From NCBI RefSeq assembly GCF_003634825.1, contig NZ_RBXD01000001.1, positions 456,501 to 520,500 on the forward strand: a stretch of DNA of 64,000 nt, written 5' to 3'. The DNA comes from Flavobacterium sp. 123 (lineage in GTDB: Bacteria; Bacteroidota; Bacteroidia; Flavobacteriales; Flavobacteriaceae). The notes beneath the pieces were generated by a model. That model was not told where the DNA came from. It made no database searches and was given only the letters and a program-made list of their open reading frames with translations. Below are positions 47,180 to 55,909 of this stretch, piece after piece; within the stretch, counting starts at the first letter, position 1, and each line of letters begins with the position of its first letter. Both the position numbers and the translations under genes were made by a program.

Positions 47180-47569
47180 ATGAAAAGAGAAAACATCTTG
47201 ACAGGATCTCCATGGGAAGATAAAATGGGTTATTGTCGTGCAGTTCGAATAGGAAATATCATTGAAGTTTCAGGAACTGTGGCAATTGTAGATGGCGAAA
47301 AAGTGAAGGCAGATGATGCTCATGCACAGACTTTAAATATTTTAGAACGTGTAGAAAAAGTCTTGGAAGACTTGAATGTAAGCATGAAAGATGTTATTCG
47401 CACAAGAATATTCACAACTGATATTAACTCTTTTGAAGCAGTTGCAACTGCACATGCAACATTTTTTAAAGATATTAAACCAACAACTGGTTTTTATGAA
47501 ATCAGCAAATTAGTAGCTCCTGAATATTTAGTAGAAATCGAATTTACTGCAGTAGCTTCAGAAAAATAA
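47180..47569 (+). CDS. RidA-family protein (YjgF/UK114)
   Basis: 129 residues of the RidA fold, which hydrolyses reactive enamine/imine intermediates. The active-site arginine is in KDVIRTRIF (Arg74), lower than the usual Arg105 of longer homologues but in the matching motif, and the C-terminal LVEIEFTAVA strand is present. The N-terminus (ENILTGSPWEDKMGYCRAVRIG) places it in the subgroup typed 'RidA family' rather than the canonical enzyme, so the exact substrate is uncertain. It is a single-gene unit with a terminator. Confidence 0.88.
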   Translation: MKRENILTGSPWEDKMGYCRAVRIGNIIEVSGTVAIVDGEKVKADDAHAQTLNILERVEKVLEDLNVSMKDVIRTRIFTTDINSFEAVATAHATFFKDIKPTTGFYEISKLVAPEYLVEIEFTAVASEK

Positions 47570-47592
47570 AACGAATCCCGTTCAAACATAAA

Positions 47593-47624
47593 GCCACAAA
47601 TTCAAAAATTCTTGAATTTGTGGC
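47593..47624 (+). terminator. Rho-independent terminator
   Basis: A 13-bp perfect stem (gccacaaattcaa / ttgaatttgtggc) with a 6-base loop and a following T-rich tract. Confidence 0.85.
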
Positions 47625-47677
47625 TCTTGTTTTTTATAAGTTTACCATAAAATGTTAAAGATTTCATCGTTTTAAAC

Positions 47678-47685
47678 TATTTTTG
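47678..47685 (+). promoter_or_regulatory. -7 element TATTTTTG
   Basis: A perfect TAnnTTTG match, 44 bases before the CLC gene. No fluoride (crcB-type) riboswitch pattern is visible in this leader. Confidence 0.5.
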
Positions 47686-47729
47686 GAATCGAAACTTACA
47701 AAAAGTAAAAAAGCGGTTATTTATATCAA

Positions 47730-48986
47730 ATGAATTCAGAAAAAGCAAAAACAATACTCATTCTACTATTCAAATGGATTTTCATTTGTGTATTGGTTGG
47801 TATTTTTTCAGGTTCAGCTTCTGCTTTTTTTTTAGTCAGCTTAGAAAAAGTTACCCAAATTAGAGAGCACAATCAGTGGCTTATTTGGTTCTTACCAATA
47901 GGAGGTCTCGCAATAGGATTATTGTACCATTATCTAGGGAACGGAGTCGTAAAAGGCAATAATTTATTATTAGAAGAATACGAGAGTCCTAAAAAACCAA
48001 TCCCTCTAAAAATGGCTCCATTAGTACTTATTGGCACATTAATCACTCATCTTTTTGGTGGTTCAGCAGGTCGAGAAGGTACCGCAGTACAAATGGGAGG
48101 CGCAATATCTGATCAATTTACAAGGATTTTCAAACTAGATAATTCTGACAGAAAATCACTTATCATTATGGGAATAAGTGCTGGTTTTGCATCCGTTTTT
48201 GGAACTCCATTAGCTGGTGCATTATTTAGTTTAGAGGTTTTATACTTTAGTAAAATCAATCTGAAAAGTGTTTTTTTATCCTTTTTTACCGCTTATATTG
48301 CTTATTTCACCGTTGCCTTTTGGAATGTAAAACATACGCATTATAGTATTCCTATTGTCCCTGAAATATCAATCACTAATTTACTTTTGATTATACCACT
48401 TGGAATTGCTTTTGGTTTAGCAGCCATGTTATTTTCTAAAAGCACTCATTTTTGGGCTAAATTATTTTCGAAAATTATTAGCTTTTCACCCTTGCGTCCT
48501 TTCATTGGAGGAACCATTTTTGCCATAACTATTTACCTAATTGGTACTACAAAATATATTGGTCTTGGCGTTCCTATGATTGTAGATTCCTTTTCAACAC
48601 CAAATGCTTCTTATGATTTCTTATTAAAAATTCTCTTTACTGGATTCACCTTAGGAGCTGGATTTAAAGGTGGCGAAGTAACGCCTCTTTTCTTTGTAGG
48701 AGCCACTTTAGGAAGCGCATTATCTGTCTTTGTACCGTTGCCAATAGCATTATTAGCTGGAATGGGATTTGTTGCGGTATTTTCAGGAGCTACTCACACA
48801 CCAATAGCTTGCACTGTAATGGGCATGGAACTTTTCGGGATAGAAAGTGGCGTTTTTATTGGCTTAGCCTGTTTATTTGCTTATTTTTCATCTGGAAATG
48901 TGGGGATTTATCATTCCCAAATTGTAAAAGGAGCAAAATATCATTTGTACCAAAAAATCAACCACAAGAAACTCGACCTTTTCTAA
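47730..48986 (+). CDS. CLC-family anion transporter, probably fluoride-type (CLC-F)
   Basis: 418 residues with about ten or more membrane helices. CLC motifs are present in altered form: KGNN (75-78) in place of GSGIP, GREGT (114-118, with Glu116 as the gating glutamate) in place of GREGP, and GFKGGEVTPLF (311-321) in place of GxFxPxL. As I recall the family, these three substitutions mark CLC-F fluoride/proton antiporters, which protect cells from fluoride. The absence of a fluoride riboswitch means the call depends on these motifs. It could be a chloride-type relative. Confidence 0.8.
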   Translation: MNSEKAKTILILLFKWIFICVLVGIFSGSASAFFLVSLEKVTQIREHNQWLIWFLPIGGLAIGLLYHYLGNGVVKGNNLLLEEYESPKKPIPLKMAPLVLIGTLITHLFGGSAGREGTAVQMGGAISDQFTRIFKLDNSDRKSLIIMGISAGFASVFGTPLAGALFSLEVLYFSKINLKSVFLSFFTAYIAYFTVAFWNVKHTHYSIPIVPEISITNLLLIIPLGIAFGLAAMLFSKSTHFWAKLFSKIISFSPLRPFIGGTIFAITIYLIGTTKYIGLGVPMIVDSFSTPNASYDFLLKILFTGFTLGAGFKGGEVTPLFFVGATLGSALSVFVPLPIALLAGMGFVAVFSGATHTPIACTVMGMELFGIESGVFIGLACLFAYFSSGNVGIYHSQIVKGAKYHLYQKINHKKLDLF

Positions 48987-49041
48987 GATCGTAAAAACGT
49001 GTTAATTATTTAAATGATTTCAACTTTACATTAAAAAAATG

Positions 49042-49049
49042 TAATTTCG
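49042..49049 (+). promoter_or_regulatory. -7-like element TAATTTCG
   Basis: A one-mismatch TAnnTTTG match, six bases before the ATG at 49056. It would give a very short leader. Confidence 0.35.
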
Positions 49050-49055
49050 CAAACT

Positions 49056-50060
49056 ATGAAAATACAAGACATTCAAGCGATAAAGTTGTTATTATCAACT
49101 CCGAAAAAAATTGCCATAATTCCTCACCGCGGTCCTGACGGAGATGCGATGGGTTCTACCCTAGGTTTGTATCATTTTTTATTAAAAAATAATCACCAAC
49201 CAACCGTTATTTCTCCAAATGAATTTCCTGATTTTTTAGATTGGATTCCTGGCGCAAATACGGTTAAAATTTTTGAAAAAAACAAAGAAAACTGCACCAA
49301 AATTCTAGAAGAAGCAGAGCTAATTTTTACATTAGATTTTAATGCTTTGCATCGTGTAGGAGAAATGGAGCATACACTGGCAAAACTCAAAGTGCCTTTT
49401 GTGATGATTGATCATCATGAAAAACCACATGATTATGCCACCTATATGTATTCAGATACTTCGTTTGGATCTACCTGTGAAATGTTGTACAATTTCATTT
49501 CATTTCTTGACAAAAAAGAAGATATTGACGAAACAATAGGAACTTGTATTTATACCGGAATTCTAACCGATTCAGGTTCTTTTAGATTTCCAAAAACAAC
49601 AGGAACAACACATCGAATCATTGCTGATTTGATTGATTTAGGTGTTAAAAATACCGTAATTCCAACTCTCCTTTTTGACAATAGTTCTTTCGGGCGTTTA
49701 CAATTATTAGGAAGAGCTCTTCAAAATATGAAAGTCATTACGGAACACAAAACGGCCTTTACAACACTTACACAAGATGAACTTGATTCATTTGATCATG
49801 TTAAAGGTGATACCGAAGGGATTGTAAACTATGGATTAAGTATAAAAGGAATTATTTTTACTGCTATTTTTATCGAAAATAAAGAAGAAAAAATAATCAA
49901 GATTTCGTTTCGTTCTCAAGGTGATTTCAATGTAAATCAATTTGCAAGAGATCATTTTAATGGTGGAGGACATCACAATGCAGCAGGTGGAAAATCAGAA
50001 GTTTCAATGGATGAAACAATCGAAAAATTTGAAAATTTAATAAAAACCATAAGCATATAA
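49056..50060 (+). CDS. nrnA: DHH phosphoesterase, NrnA-type oligoribonuclease/pAp phosphatase
   Basis: 334 residues. The DHH domain has IIPHRGPDGDAMGSTLG (metal Asp residues), TLDFNALHRVG, MIDHHEKP (DHH motif) and TDSGSFRF. The DHHA1 domain has GGGHHNAAGG at the C-terminus. This is the full motif set of NrnA proteins, which degrade short RNAs and dephosphorylate pAp. It starts the nrnA-gldI-immunophilin run; gldI follows four bases later. Confidence 0.9.
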   Translation: MKIQDIQAIKLLLSTPKKIAIIPHRGPDGDAMGSTLGLYHFLLKNNHQPTVISPNEFPDFLDWIPGANTVKIFEKNKENCTKILEEAELIFTLDFNALHRVGEMEHTLAKLKVPFVMIDHHEKPHDYATYMYSDTSFGSTCEMLYNFISFLDKKEDIDETIGTCIYTGILTDSGSFRFPKTTGTTHRIIADLIDLGVKNTVIPTLLFDNSSFGRLQLLGRALQNMKVITEHKTAFTTLTQDELDSFDHVKGDTEGIVNYGLSIKGIIFTAIFIENKEEKIIKISFRSQGDFNVNQFARDHFNGGGHHNAAGGKSEVSMDETIEKFENLIKTISI

Positions 50061-50064
50061 ACCC

Positions 50065-50688
50065 ATGGGATACCGAAAGATTATTACAATCCTTTTTGTT
50101 TTAGCGGTAGTTGCTACTAGTTGTAAGCAAAGTCAAGAGGCGCGAAGACCTATTTCGCAGGCTTCAGGTACGTTTATGAAAAAATCAATCGAGCGAAACA
50201 AGAAATTAATTGCTGGTGAGGAAGGAAAGATTCAAGCTGTCATAAAAAGAAACTCTAAAACAAAATTCATCGCTTCCGCTAAAGGGTATTGGTATGCCTA
50301 TTCCATCAAAAACATCAAAGACACCATCACTCCTAAAAAAGGGGATATTGCTTTTTTTGATTATGAGATAAAAGATTTAAAGGGAAATATCATTTATACT
50401 AAACAAGAAGTTGGTCCTCAAACGTATTATGTTGACAAACAAAATATCATGATGGGATTGCGTGACGGAATAAAAATAATGCATAAAAAAGAAAAAATAA
50501 ATTTCCTTTTTACCTCACAAATGGGATATGGATATCATGGTGACGATAAAAAAATTGGTACTAATATGCCTTTATTATGCATCGTTACACTTCGTGATTT
50601 CAAGTCTGAAGCTGCCTATAAAAAAGAGCTTGAATTGAAAACCGAAATCACATCTCAAATAAAATCCCAAGATACTATAACACAATAA
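50065..50688 (+). CDS. gldI: Gliding motility lipoprotein GldI, FKBP-type
   Basis: 207 residues. The lipoprotein signal ends in VATSC (Cys20). The C-terminal region (about 85-180) is an FKBP-type peptidyl-prolyl isomerase domain (KKGDIAFFDYEIKDLKG, MMGLRDGIKIM, MGYGYHGDDKKIG, NMPLLCIVTL). This layout matches GldI, a periplasmic-facing outer-membrane lipoprotein needed for gliding and T9SS function in Flavobacterium johnsoniae, probably as a folding factor. The gene is directly followed by two more isomerase genes, so the locus is dedicated to envelope protein folding. Confidence 0.9.
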   Translation: MGYRKIITILFVLAVVATSCKQSQEARRPISQASGTFMKKSIERNKKLIAGEEGKIQAVIKRNSKTKFIASAKGYWYAYSIKNIKDTITPKKGDIAFFDYEIKDLKGNIIYTKQEVGPQTYYVDKQNIMMGLRDGIKIMHKKEKINFLFTSQMGYGYHGDDKKIGTNMPLLCIVTLRDFKSEAAYKKELELKTEITSQIKSQDTITQ

Positions 50689-50698
50689 ATATTTAGAA

Positions 50699-51823
50699 AT
50701 GAAAAAAAGAATCGTATTCCTATTCGCTATCATTGCTTCACTTTATTCTTGCAAAGAAGAACATAACAATCTTCCTGATGGTCTATATGCTGATATTGAA
50801 ACAAACAAAGGACACATCATTGTACAATTAGAATATGAAAAAGCGCCAATAACTGTGGCTAACTTTGTGACTTTGGCCGAAGGGAAAAATGAATTTGTAA
50901 CCAATGAAAATTTAAAAAACAGACCCTTTTTTGATGGTTTAAAATTTCACCGTGTAATCGAAAATTTCATGATTCAAGGTGGTGATCCTCTTGGTACAGG
51001 TTCTGGTGATGCAGGATACAAATTCAAAGATGAATTTTCTGATATGCATTTTGACAAAGGTGGCGTTTTAGCAATGGCCAATAACGGTCCTACAACTAAC
51101 AGCAGCCAGTTTTTCATCACTCACGTTGAAACTCCATGGTTAGATGGAAAACACACTATTTTTGGTCATGTGGTTGAAAAAGGAATGGATGTTGTCAACG
51201 CTATTAAGCAAGATGACTACATGGTAAAAGTAACTATTATTCGTAATGGAGACGCTGCAAAAAAGTTTGACGCTGCAAAAACATTCCGTGATTATTTTAC
51301 TGTAGAAGCTGAAAATCAAAAGAAAAAATCAGCTATTGATGCTGAAAATAAAAGAATTTTTGATGCAAAATACAAAGTTGTTCGCGATCAAAAAGTAGCT
51401 TCTCTTTCTGCTTTGAAAGCAAAAGCAACAAAAAGTAAAACTGGTTTACAATACATAATAACTAAAAAAGGAACTGGTAAAAAACCAGCTGTAGGTCAGA
51501 ACATATTCATTCATTATGCTGGTTTTCTTGAAAACGGAGAATTATTTGATAGCAGCATAGAAAGTGTTTGCCAAGCTTTTGGAACTTATGATGCTAACAG
51601 AGCCGCTCAAAAAGGTTACCAACCTATTCCTTTTCAAGCCGGTCGCAAAGACGGAATGATTCCAGGTTTTATAGAAGGATTAGAAAAACTATCTTTTGGA
51701 GACAAAGCCGTTTTATTTATTCCATCTAAATTAGGATACGGTGAAGCGGGCGCAGGTGGTGTTATTCCACCAAATGCTAACATCATTTTTGAAGTGGAAT
51801 TAATTGAAAATCCACAACAATAA
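50699..51823 (+). CDS. Cyclophilin-FKBP fusion peptidyl-prolyl isomerase, lipoprotein
   Basis: 374 residues. A lipoprotein-like signal ends at Cys18 (SLYSC), followed by acidic KEE. The cyclophilin domain (about 28-190) has FFDGLKFHRVIENFMIQGGD, GVLAMANNGPTTNSSQFFIT and HTIFGHVV. A charged helical linker (200-250) leads to an FKBP domain (about 255-372, IFIHYAGFLENGELFDSS ... GMIPGFIEGL ... GYGEAGAGGVIPPNA). Both domains have their catalytic cores. Fusions of the two isomerase families are known in flavobacteria and some protists. It lies 10 bases after gldI. Confidence 0.93.
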   Translation: MKKRIVFLFAIIASLYSCKEEHNNLPDGLYADIETNKGHIIVQLEYEKAPITVANFVTLAEGKNEFVTNENLKNRPFFDGLKFHRVIENFMIQGGDPLGTGSGDAGYKFKDEFSDMHFDKGGVLAMANNGPTTNSSQFFITHVETPWLDGKHTIFGHVVEKGMDVVNAIKQDDYMVKVTIIRNGDAAKKFDAAKTFRDYFTVEAENQKKKSAIDAENKRIFDAKYKVVRDQKVASLSALKAKATKSKTGLQYIITKKGTGKKPAVGQNIFIHYAGFLENGELFDSSIESVCQAFGTYDANRAAQKGYQPIPFQAGRKDGMIPGFIEGLEKLSFGDKAVLFIPSKLGYGEAGAGGVIPPNANIIFEVELIENPQQ

Positions 51824-51857
51824 AAAAACTATTATTATAGAATTAAATTAAGACCCA

Positions 51858-53108
51858 ATGAAATTTAAATTGCTATTCCTATTGCTTTTCGGAATGTTGA
51901 ACATTCAGGCTCAAACTACCAAAAAAACAGTACCAGCCAAAAAAACAAGTACAATTACAGCGGTAAAAACTACTGTAAAACCAGCTCTAAAACCAGCTCT
52001 AAAACCAGTTGTAAAAGCACCAGCTGCTCTTGAAGGAATTTTTGTAAACCTGTCTACAAACAAAGGAGACATTGTGATTCAATTAGAATACCAAAAAGTT
52101 CCTGTTACTGTAGCGAACTTCATCAGTTTAATAGAAGGTACAAACCCATTTGTAACAAATGAAAAACTAAAAGGGAAGCCTTTTTTTGACGGGCTAAAAT
52201 TCCATAGAGTAATCAAAGATTTCATGATACAAGGAGGAGATCCATCAGGAACTGGTTCTGGCGGTCCAGGTTATGCTTTCAAAGATGAGTTCACGGATTT
52301 GAAACATGACAAAGGCGGTATCCTTTCTATGGCAAATTCTGGCCCAGCAACTAACGGAAGTCAATTTTTCATTACACACAAAGAAACACCTTGGTTAAAC
52401 GGAAAACACACTGTTTTTGGTCATGTTACACAAGGAATGAATGTGGTTAACAGTATTGCACAAGAGGATGTAATTACTAAAATGGTTGTAATCAGAAAAG
52501 GAGCTTTAGCAAAAAAATTTGATGCCGTAAAAGTCTTTTCAGATTATTATGCTAACAAAGCGGAAGACGCTAAAAAGCAAGCTTTGATTGATGCAGAAAA
52601 CAAAGCAAAACAAGCCGCTATTCAAGCAGAAAACAAAAGAATATACTTAGAGAAATACGGACCTGTAGTTAGTGCAAAAGCCGCTTATTTTGCTGCTGAA
52701 AAAGCAGGTGCAACAACTACTCCATCGGGACTTATTTACAAAATCACACAAAAAGGAACGGGTGAAAAACCAGTTGATGGTTCTACCTACTATTTTCACT
52801 ATGCTGGCTATTTTGAAGATGGAACATTGTTTGACAGTAGCTACGAAGAAGTTAATAAAGCTTATGGAAAATACGATGCGAACAGAGCTGCTCAAAATGG
52901 ATACCAAGCGTTCCCTATTGAAGCAGGAAGAAAAGATGGTATGATTCCTGGTTTTCTAGAAGGATTGAATCTAATGAATTTAGGGGATAAAGCAATTCTT
53001 TTTATTCCTTCGAACTTAGCTTATGGTGAGAGAGGAGCTGGCGGTGTTATTCCTCCAAACGCTACTCTTATTTTCGAATTAGAAACCATGAAAGCTGCCT
53101 CTAAATAG
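51858..53108 (+). CDS. Cyclophilin-FKBP fusion peptidyl-prolyl isomerase, soluble paralogue
   Basis: 416 residues. Same cyclophilin (about 60-220) plus FKBP (about 300-413) layout as its upstream neighbour, but with a cleavable signal peptide (ending IQAQ) instead of a lipobox, and a Lys/Pro/Thr-rich linker (about 20-57) with KPALKPALKPVVK repeats. This indicates a tandem duplication with one copy membrane-anchored and one soluble in the periplasm. The spacer to the previous gene is 34 bases; the run ends in a terminator. Confidence 0.93.
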   Translation: MKFKLLFLLLFGMLNIQAQTTKKTVPAKKTSTITAVKTTVKPALKPALKPVVKAPAALEGIFVNLSTNKGDIVIQLEYQKVPVTVANFISLIEGTNPFVTNEKLKGKPFFDGLKFHRVIKDFMIQGGDPSGTGSGGPGYAFKDEFTDLKHDKGGILSMANSGPATNGSQFFITHKETPWLNGKHTVFGHVTQGMNVVNSIAQEDVITKMVVIRKGALAKKFDAVKVFSDYYANKAEDAKKQALIDAENKAKQAAIQAENKRIYLEKYGPVVSAKAAYFAAEKAGATTTPSGLIYKITQKGTGEKPVDGSTYYFHYAGYFEDGTLFDSSYEEVNKAYGKYDANRAAQNGYQAFPIEAGRKDGMIPGFLEGLNLMNLGDKAILFIPSNLAYGERGAGGVIPPNATLIFELETMKAASK

Positions 53109-53136
53109 TAGAAAAAGAAAAAAATATCTTTACTAA

Positions 53137-53168
53137 AAAACCCGCTAAACATAAATTTAGCGGGTTTT
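53137..53168. terminator. Bidirectional terminator
   Basis: A 13-bp perfect stem (aaaacccgctaaa / tttagcgggtttt) with a 6-base loop, between convergent genes ending at 53108 and 53186. Confidence 0.9.
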
Positions 53169-53185
53169 TATTTCTTGTTTTTCAA

Positions 53186-53626
53186 TTATTTTTTTCCGAA
53201 TTTCCAATCAAATTCGTCTTTCTGATTTATGATTGCACCTATTTCAAATTTAACAACCTCATCAAATTCGGTTTGTAAAATAATCCAATTATCTTCATTA
53301 AAATAGTTTTCGAAGGTATCAAATTCTTCTTGAGTAAATTTAGTAATTCCGTTAGCTGCTAGGTCTTTTTTAATATCACCAATTTTTTTACCGATCACTT
53401 TTTTTCCAAACAACTCTAAATCTGAACTTGATGCCACAATATATCCTAACCTAAGTTCTTCTTCTTGATAGAAAGTCAAACGCATTTTGAGTTTATTGTA
53501 AGAAAAAATAACGTTGTCATCTTCGTCTTTATAATTTCGATCTGGCTTTCCGTAAATAGCACTAACGTCATTTTGTTTCATTCCGAAAAGGAGCTTATCG
53601 ATTCCGTTTTTAAGGTTGATTTTCAT
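53186..53626 (-). CDS. Conserved cytoplasmic protein of unknown function
   Basis: 146 residues, no signal peptide or membrane helix. The N-terminus GIDKLLFGMKQNDVSAIYGKPDRNYKDED resembles SmpA/BamE-like small domains, in which a GM...V....G.P motif is typical. A second, similar stretch (KKIGDIKKDLAANGITKF) may be a duplicated half. I do not know its role. Single-gene unit. Confidence 0.6.
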   Translation of the reverse strand: MKINLKNGIDKLLFGMKQNDVSAIYGKPDRNYKDEDDNVIFSYNKLKMRLTFYQEEELRLGYIVASSSDLELFGKKVIGKKIGDIKKDLAANGITKFTQEEFDTFENYFNEDNWIILQTEFDEVVKFEIGAIINQKDEFDWKFGKK

Positions 53627-53757
53627 ATAGAATTATTTTGGTACAAAGTTCGCAAAGTTTTTTGCAAAAAGCGTTACGTTTTGTATTTAAAAAAAGATTT
53701 GATTTTATTCAAAAAAGCAGATATTAGCACTTCTTAAAACAAGCCGTATATTTTTAT

Positions 53758-54405
53758 ATGAAAAACATAAAATGCATAATTTTTGATTGTGATGGAGTTT
53801 TGGTCGACAGTGAAGCTATAGGCAATAGGGTTTTGTTGAACATGGCTTCAGAACATGGGCTTGAAATGTCACTTGAAGATGCCTATAAAAACTTCAATGG
53901 TCGCTCGCTAAAAGACTGCTTTCAACAAATAGAGCTAGCTATAAACAGTACTTTACCTGATGATTTTGAAACAACATATCGCAAAAAAAGTTTTGAAGCA
54001 TTTAAAATACATTTAAAACCTGTAGAAGGAGTTATAGAATTTATCGACAACCTAAAAATCCCCTATTGTGTTGCTTCTAGCGGCCCTATCGAAAAAATTA
54101 ATCTTAACTTAAAAACAACTGGACTTTTAGAAAAATTTGAAGATAAAATATTCAGTTCTTATCAAATTAAAAGTTGGAAACCAGAACCAGAAATCTTTTT
54201 ATATGCCGCTCAAGAAATGGGTATTGCAGTTGAGGACTGTATTGTTATTGAAGATAGCAAAGCAGGAATAATGGCCGCTGTAAAAGGTGGCTTCAAAGTT
54301 TTTGGATTAGCAAATCATACCAATCCAAAAGAATTAGAAAATGAAGGAGCCATTGTTTTTCAAAGTTTTCATGAGCTGGCTTCCTTATTAGAAATGAATA
54401 ATTAA
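53758..54405 (+). CDS. HAD-superfamily phosphatase, beta-phosphoglucomutase-like
   Basis: 215 residues. HAD motif I is FDCDGVLVDSE (nucleophile Asp9 and Asp11), motif II is VASSGP, the motif III lysine is in SSYQIKSWKPEPEIF, and motif IV is VIEDSKAGIMAA. The helical cap between motifs I and II is the subclass I type of beta-phosphoglucomutases and sugar-phosphate phosphatases. No sugar metabolism gene is adjacent, so the substrate is open. No TAnnTTTG element is obvious upstream. Confidence 0.85.
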   Translation: MKNIKCIIFDCDGVLVDSEAIGNRVLLNMASEHGLEMSLEDAYKNFNGRSLKDCFQQIELAINSTLPDDFETTYRKKSFEAFKIHLKPVEGVIEFIDNLKIPYCVASSGPIEKINLNLKTTGLLEKFEDKIFSSYQIKSWKPEPEIFLYAAQEMGIAVEDCIVIEDSKAGIMAAVKGGFKVFGLANHTNPKELENEGAIVFQSFHELASLLEMNN

Positions 54406-54471
54406 TACTAATATTCTATTTGATCTCTTTTAATTCTATCCAATAAGCCCAAATTATTTACATCTAAATTG

Positions 54472-54479
54472 TACATTTG
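54472..54479 (+). promoter_or_regulatory. -7 element TACATTTG
   Basis: A perfect TAnnTTTG match, 116 bases before the ATG at 54596, implying a leader of about 110 bases. Confidence 0.45.
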
Positions 54480-54595
54480 CCGAATACTTTGCCCAACTAT
54501 AAGTTCTGTTTAAGTATCTATTTAAAGACAATTCGCCCCCTTTTTTGTTTTTCAAAAAAAGATAAACACCCTAAAAACAACTATTTTTTACAACC

Positions 54596-55645
54596 ATGAG
54601 TATCTTAAAAAGCATCAACGTATATAGAAGAAGTATCATGCGCGGTTTAACTAAAAACATAGGCGCTTCTGTAAATCAAAACCGTAATTTACCCGCAAGA
54701 GAAGAAATCAAACGCGTTTTAATTTGTAGACCTAATCAACGTTTAGGGAATTTATTATTGATTACACCACTTGTTCAAGAAGTAACAGCTACTTTCCCGG
54801 AATGTAAAATTGATTTATTTGTAAAAGGGGGTTTAGCACCTATAATATTTGAGAATTACGACAACATAAATCTTGTTATTGAACTACCAAAAAAGCCTTT
54901 CAAAAACTTAATTAACTATTTTAAAGTTTGGATAACAATCAAAAATCAGCATTACGATTTAGTAATTAATGTTGACCAAAATTCTTCGTCTGGACGATTA
55001 TCGACTCAGTTTGCAAGTGCAAAATATAATTTTTTCGGAGACATTAGTGATGATAACAACATAAAAAACAGCGATTATGATCACATTGCAAAATACCCTA
55101 TTTATAATTTTAGAAGTTATTTAGCTAAATTAGGATATCCAAAAAATGAAACTCCACTACCGTTTTTAGATCTTAAATTAAAGGATTCAGAAATTGCTGA
55201 AGGAAATAAAATTTTAAAAGATATTGTAAAAAATGACACCAAAACAATTTGCATTTTCACTTATGCAACTGGTAATAAATGTTATCCAGAATCTTGGTGG
55301 ATTCCTTTTTATGAGAAATTAAAAAAAGAATATAGCGCTGATTATAATATCATTGAAGTTTTACCTGTAGAAAACGTTTCTCAAATAGGGTTTCAAGCCC
55401 CAACATTTTACAGTAAAGATATTCGCGAAATTGGTGCTGTAATTGCTAATACTGAAATATTCATAGGTGCTGATAGTGGCATTATGCATTTAGCTTCGGC
55501 AGTACACACACCTACTGTTGGTCTTTTTTCAGTTTCAAATCTAAAAAAATACCATCCTTATAATCCTAATAGTACCGCAATTGACACTAATCATAGTGAT
55601 ACGGATGAATGCATTAAAGCAATAAATAAAATTCTAGGAAAGTAA
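54596..55645 (+). CDS. Family 9 glycosyltransferase (heptosyltransferase-like)
   Basis: 349 residues. The N-terminal Rossmann half has VLICRPNQRLGNLLLITPLVQEV and FPECKIDLFVKGG. The C-terminal half has the donor-site segment TEIFIGADSGIMHLASAVHTPTVGLF, the hallmark of GT9 enzymes that add sugars to lipopolysaccharide core. The first 45 residues are not conserved; a later ATG at 54638 is possible. It stands alone rather than in a glycan cluster. Cytoplasmic, membrane-associated. Confidence 0.88.
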   Translation: MSILKSINVYRRSIMRGLTKNIGASVNQNRNLPAREEIKRVLICRPNQRLGNLLLITPLVQEVTATFPECKIDLFVKGGLAPIIFENYDNINLVIELPKKPFKNLINYFKVWITIKNQHYDLVINVDQNSSSGRLSTQFASAKYNFFGDISDDNNIKNSDYDHIAKYPIYNFRSYLAKLGYPKNETPLPFLDLKLKDSEIAEGNKILKDIVKNDTKTICIFTYATGNKCYPESWWIPFYEKLKKEYSADYNIIEVLPVENVSQIGFQAPTFYSKDIREIGAVIANTEIFIGADSGIMHLASAVHTPTVGLFSVSNLKKYHPYNPNSTAIDTNHSDTDECIKAINKILGK

Positions 55646-55682
55646 GCGGTTATTTCCAACAGAAGATTAACCCATAAAAGAG

Positions 55683-55732
55683 CACAAGTATAATATACTG
55701 ATTTTCAGTTGTTATACTCGTGTTTTTTTTTT
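55683..55732 (+). terminator. Rho-independent terminator
   Basis: A long stem with one mismatch (cacaagtataa / ttatactcgtg) and an inner actg/cagt pair, followed by T9. Confidence 0.8.
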
Positions 55733-55741
55733 AATTTAGCT

Positions 55742-55822
55742 TTAGTTAAGGATTACAAATCCCAACAATCCCCAAATCCAGATTACGATCAATAAAAGAT
55801 ACGGTACTAAATCGCTGTTATC
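55742..55822 (-). other. Possible gene remnant: 26-codon hydrophobic frame without a start
   Basis: The minus strand reads NSDLVPYLLLIVIWIWGLL and on to a stop at 55742-55744, a convincing transmembrane helix. A stop codon directly upstream (near 55830) and the lack of ATG, GTG or TTG at its head suggest it is the tail of a decayed small membrane protein. It could be chance. Confidence 0.3.
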
Positions 55823-55909
55823 TTAGGTGTTTATATTTTACAAACCTGTTTTATTGGTGAAGAAAACCAAAATGAACATCAGGAATTAAAGAACACAAAA
55901 CTGAGGATT

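Noticed and set aside
47570..47729. Fluoride riboswitch upstream of the CLC gene
   Set aside because: The expected conserved pseudoknot motifs are not visible; the only structure there is the ridA terminator.
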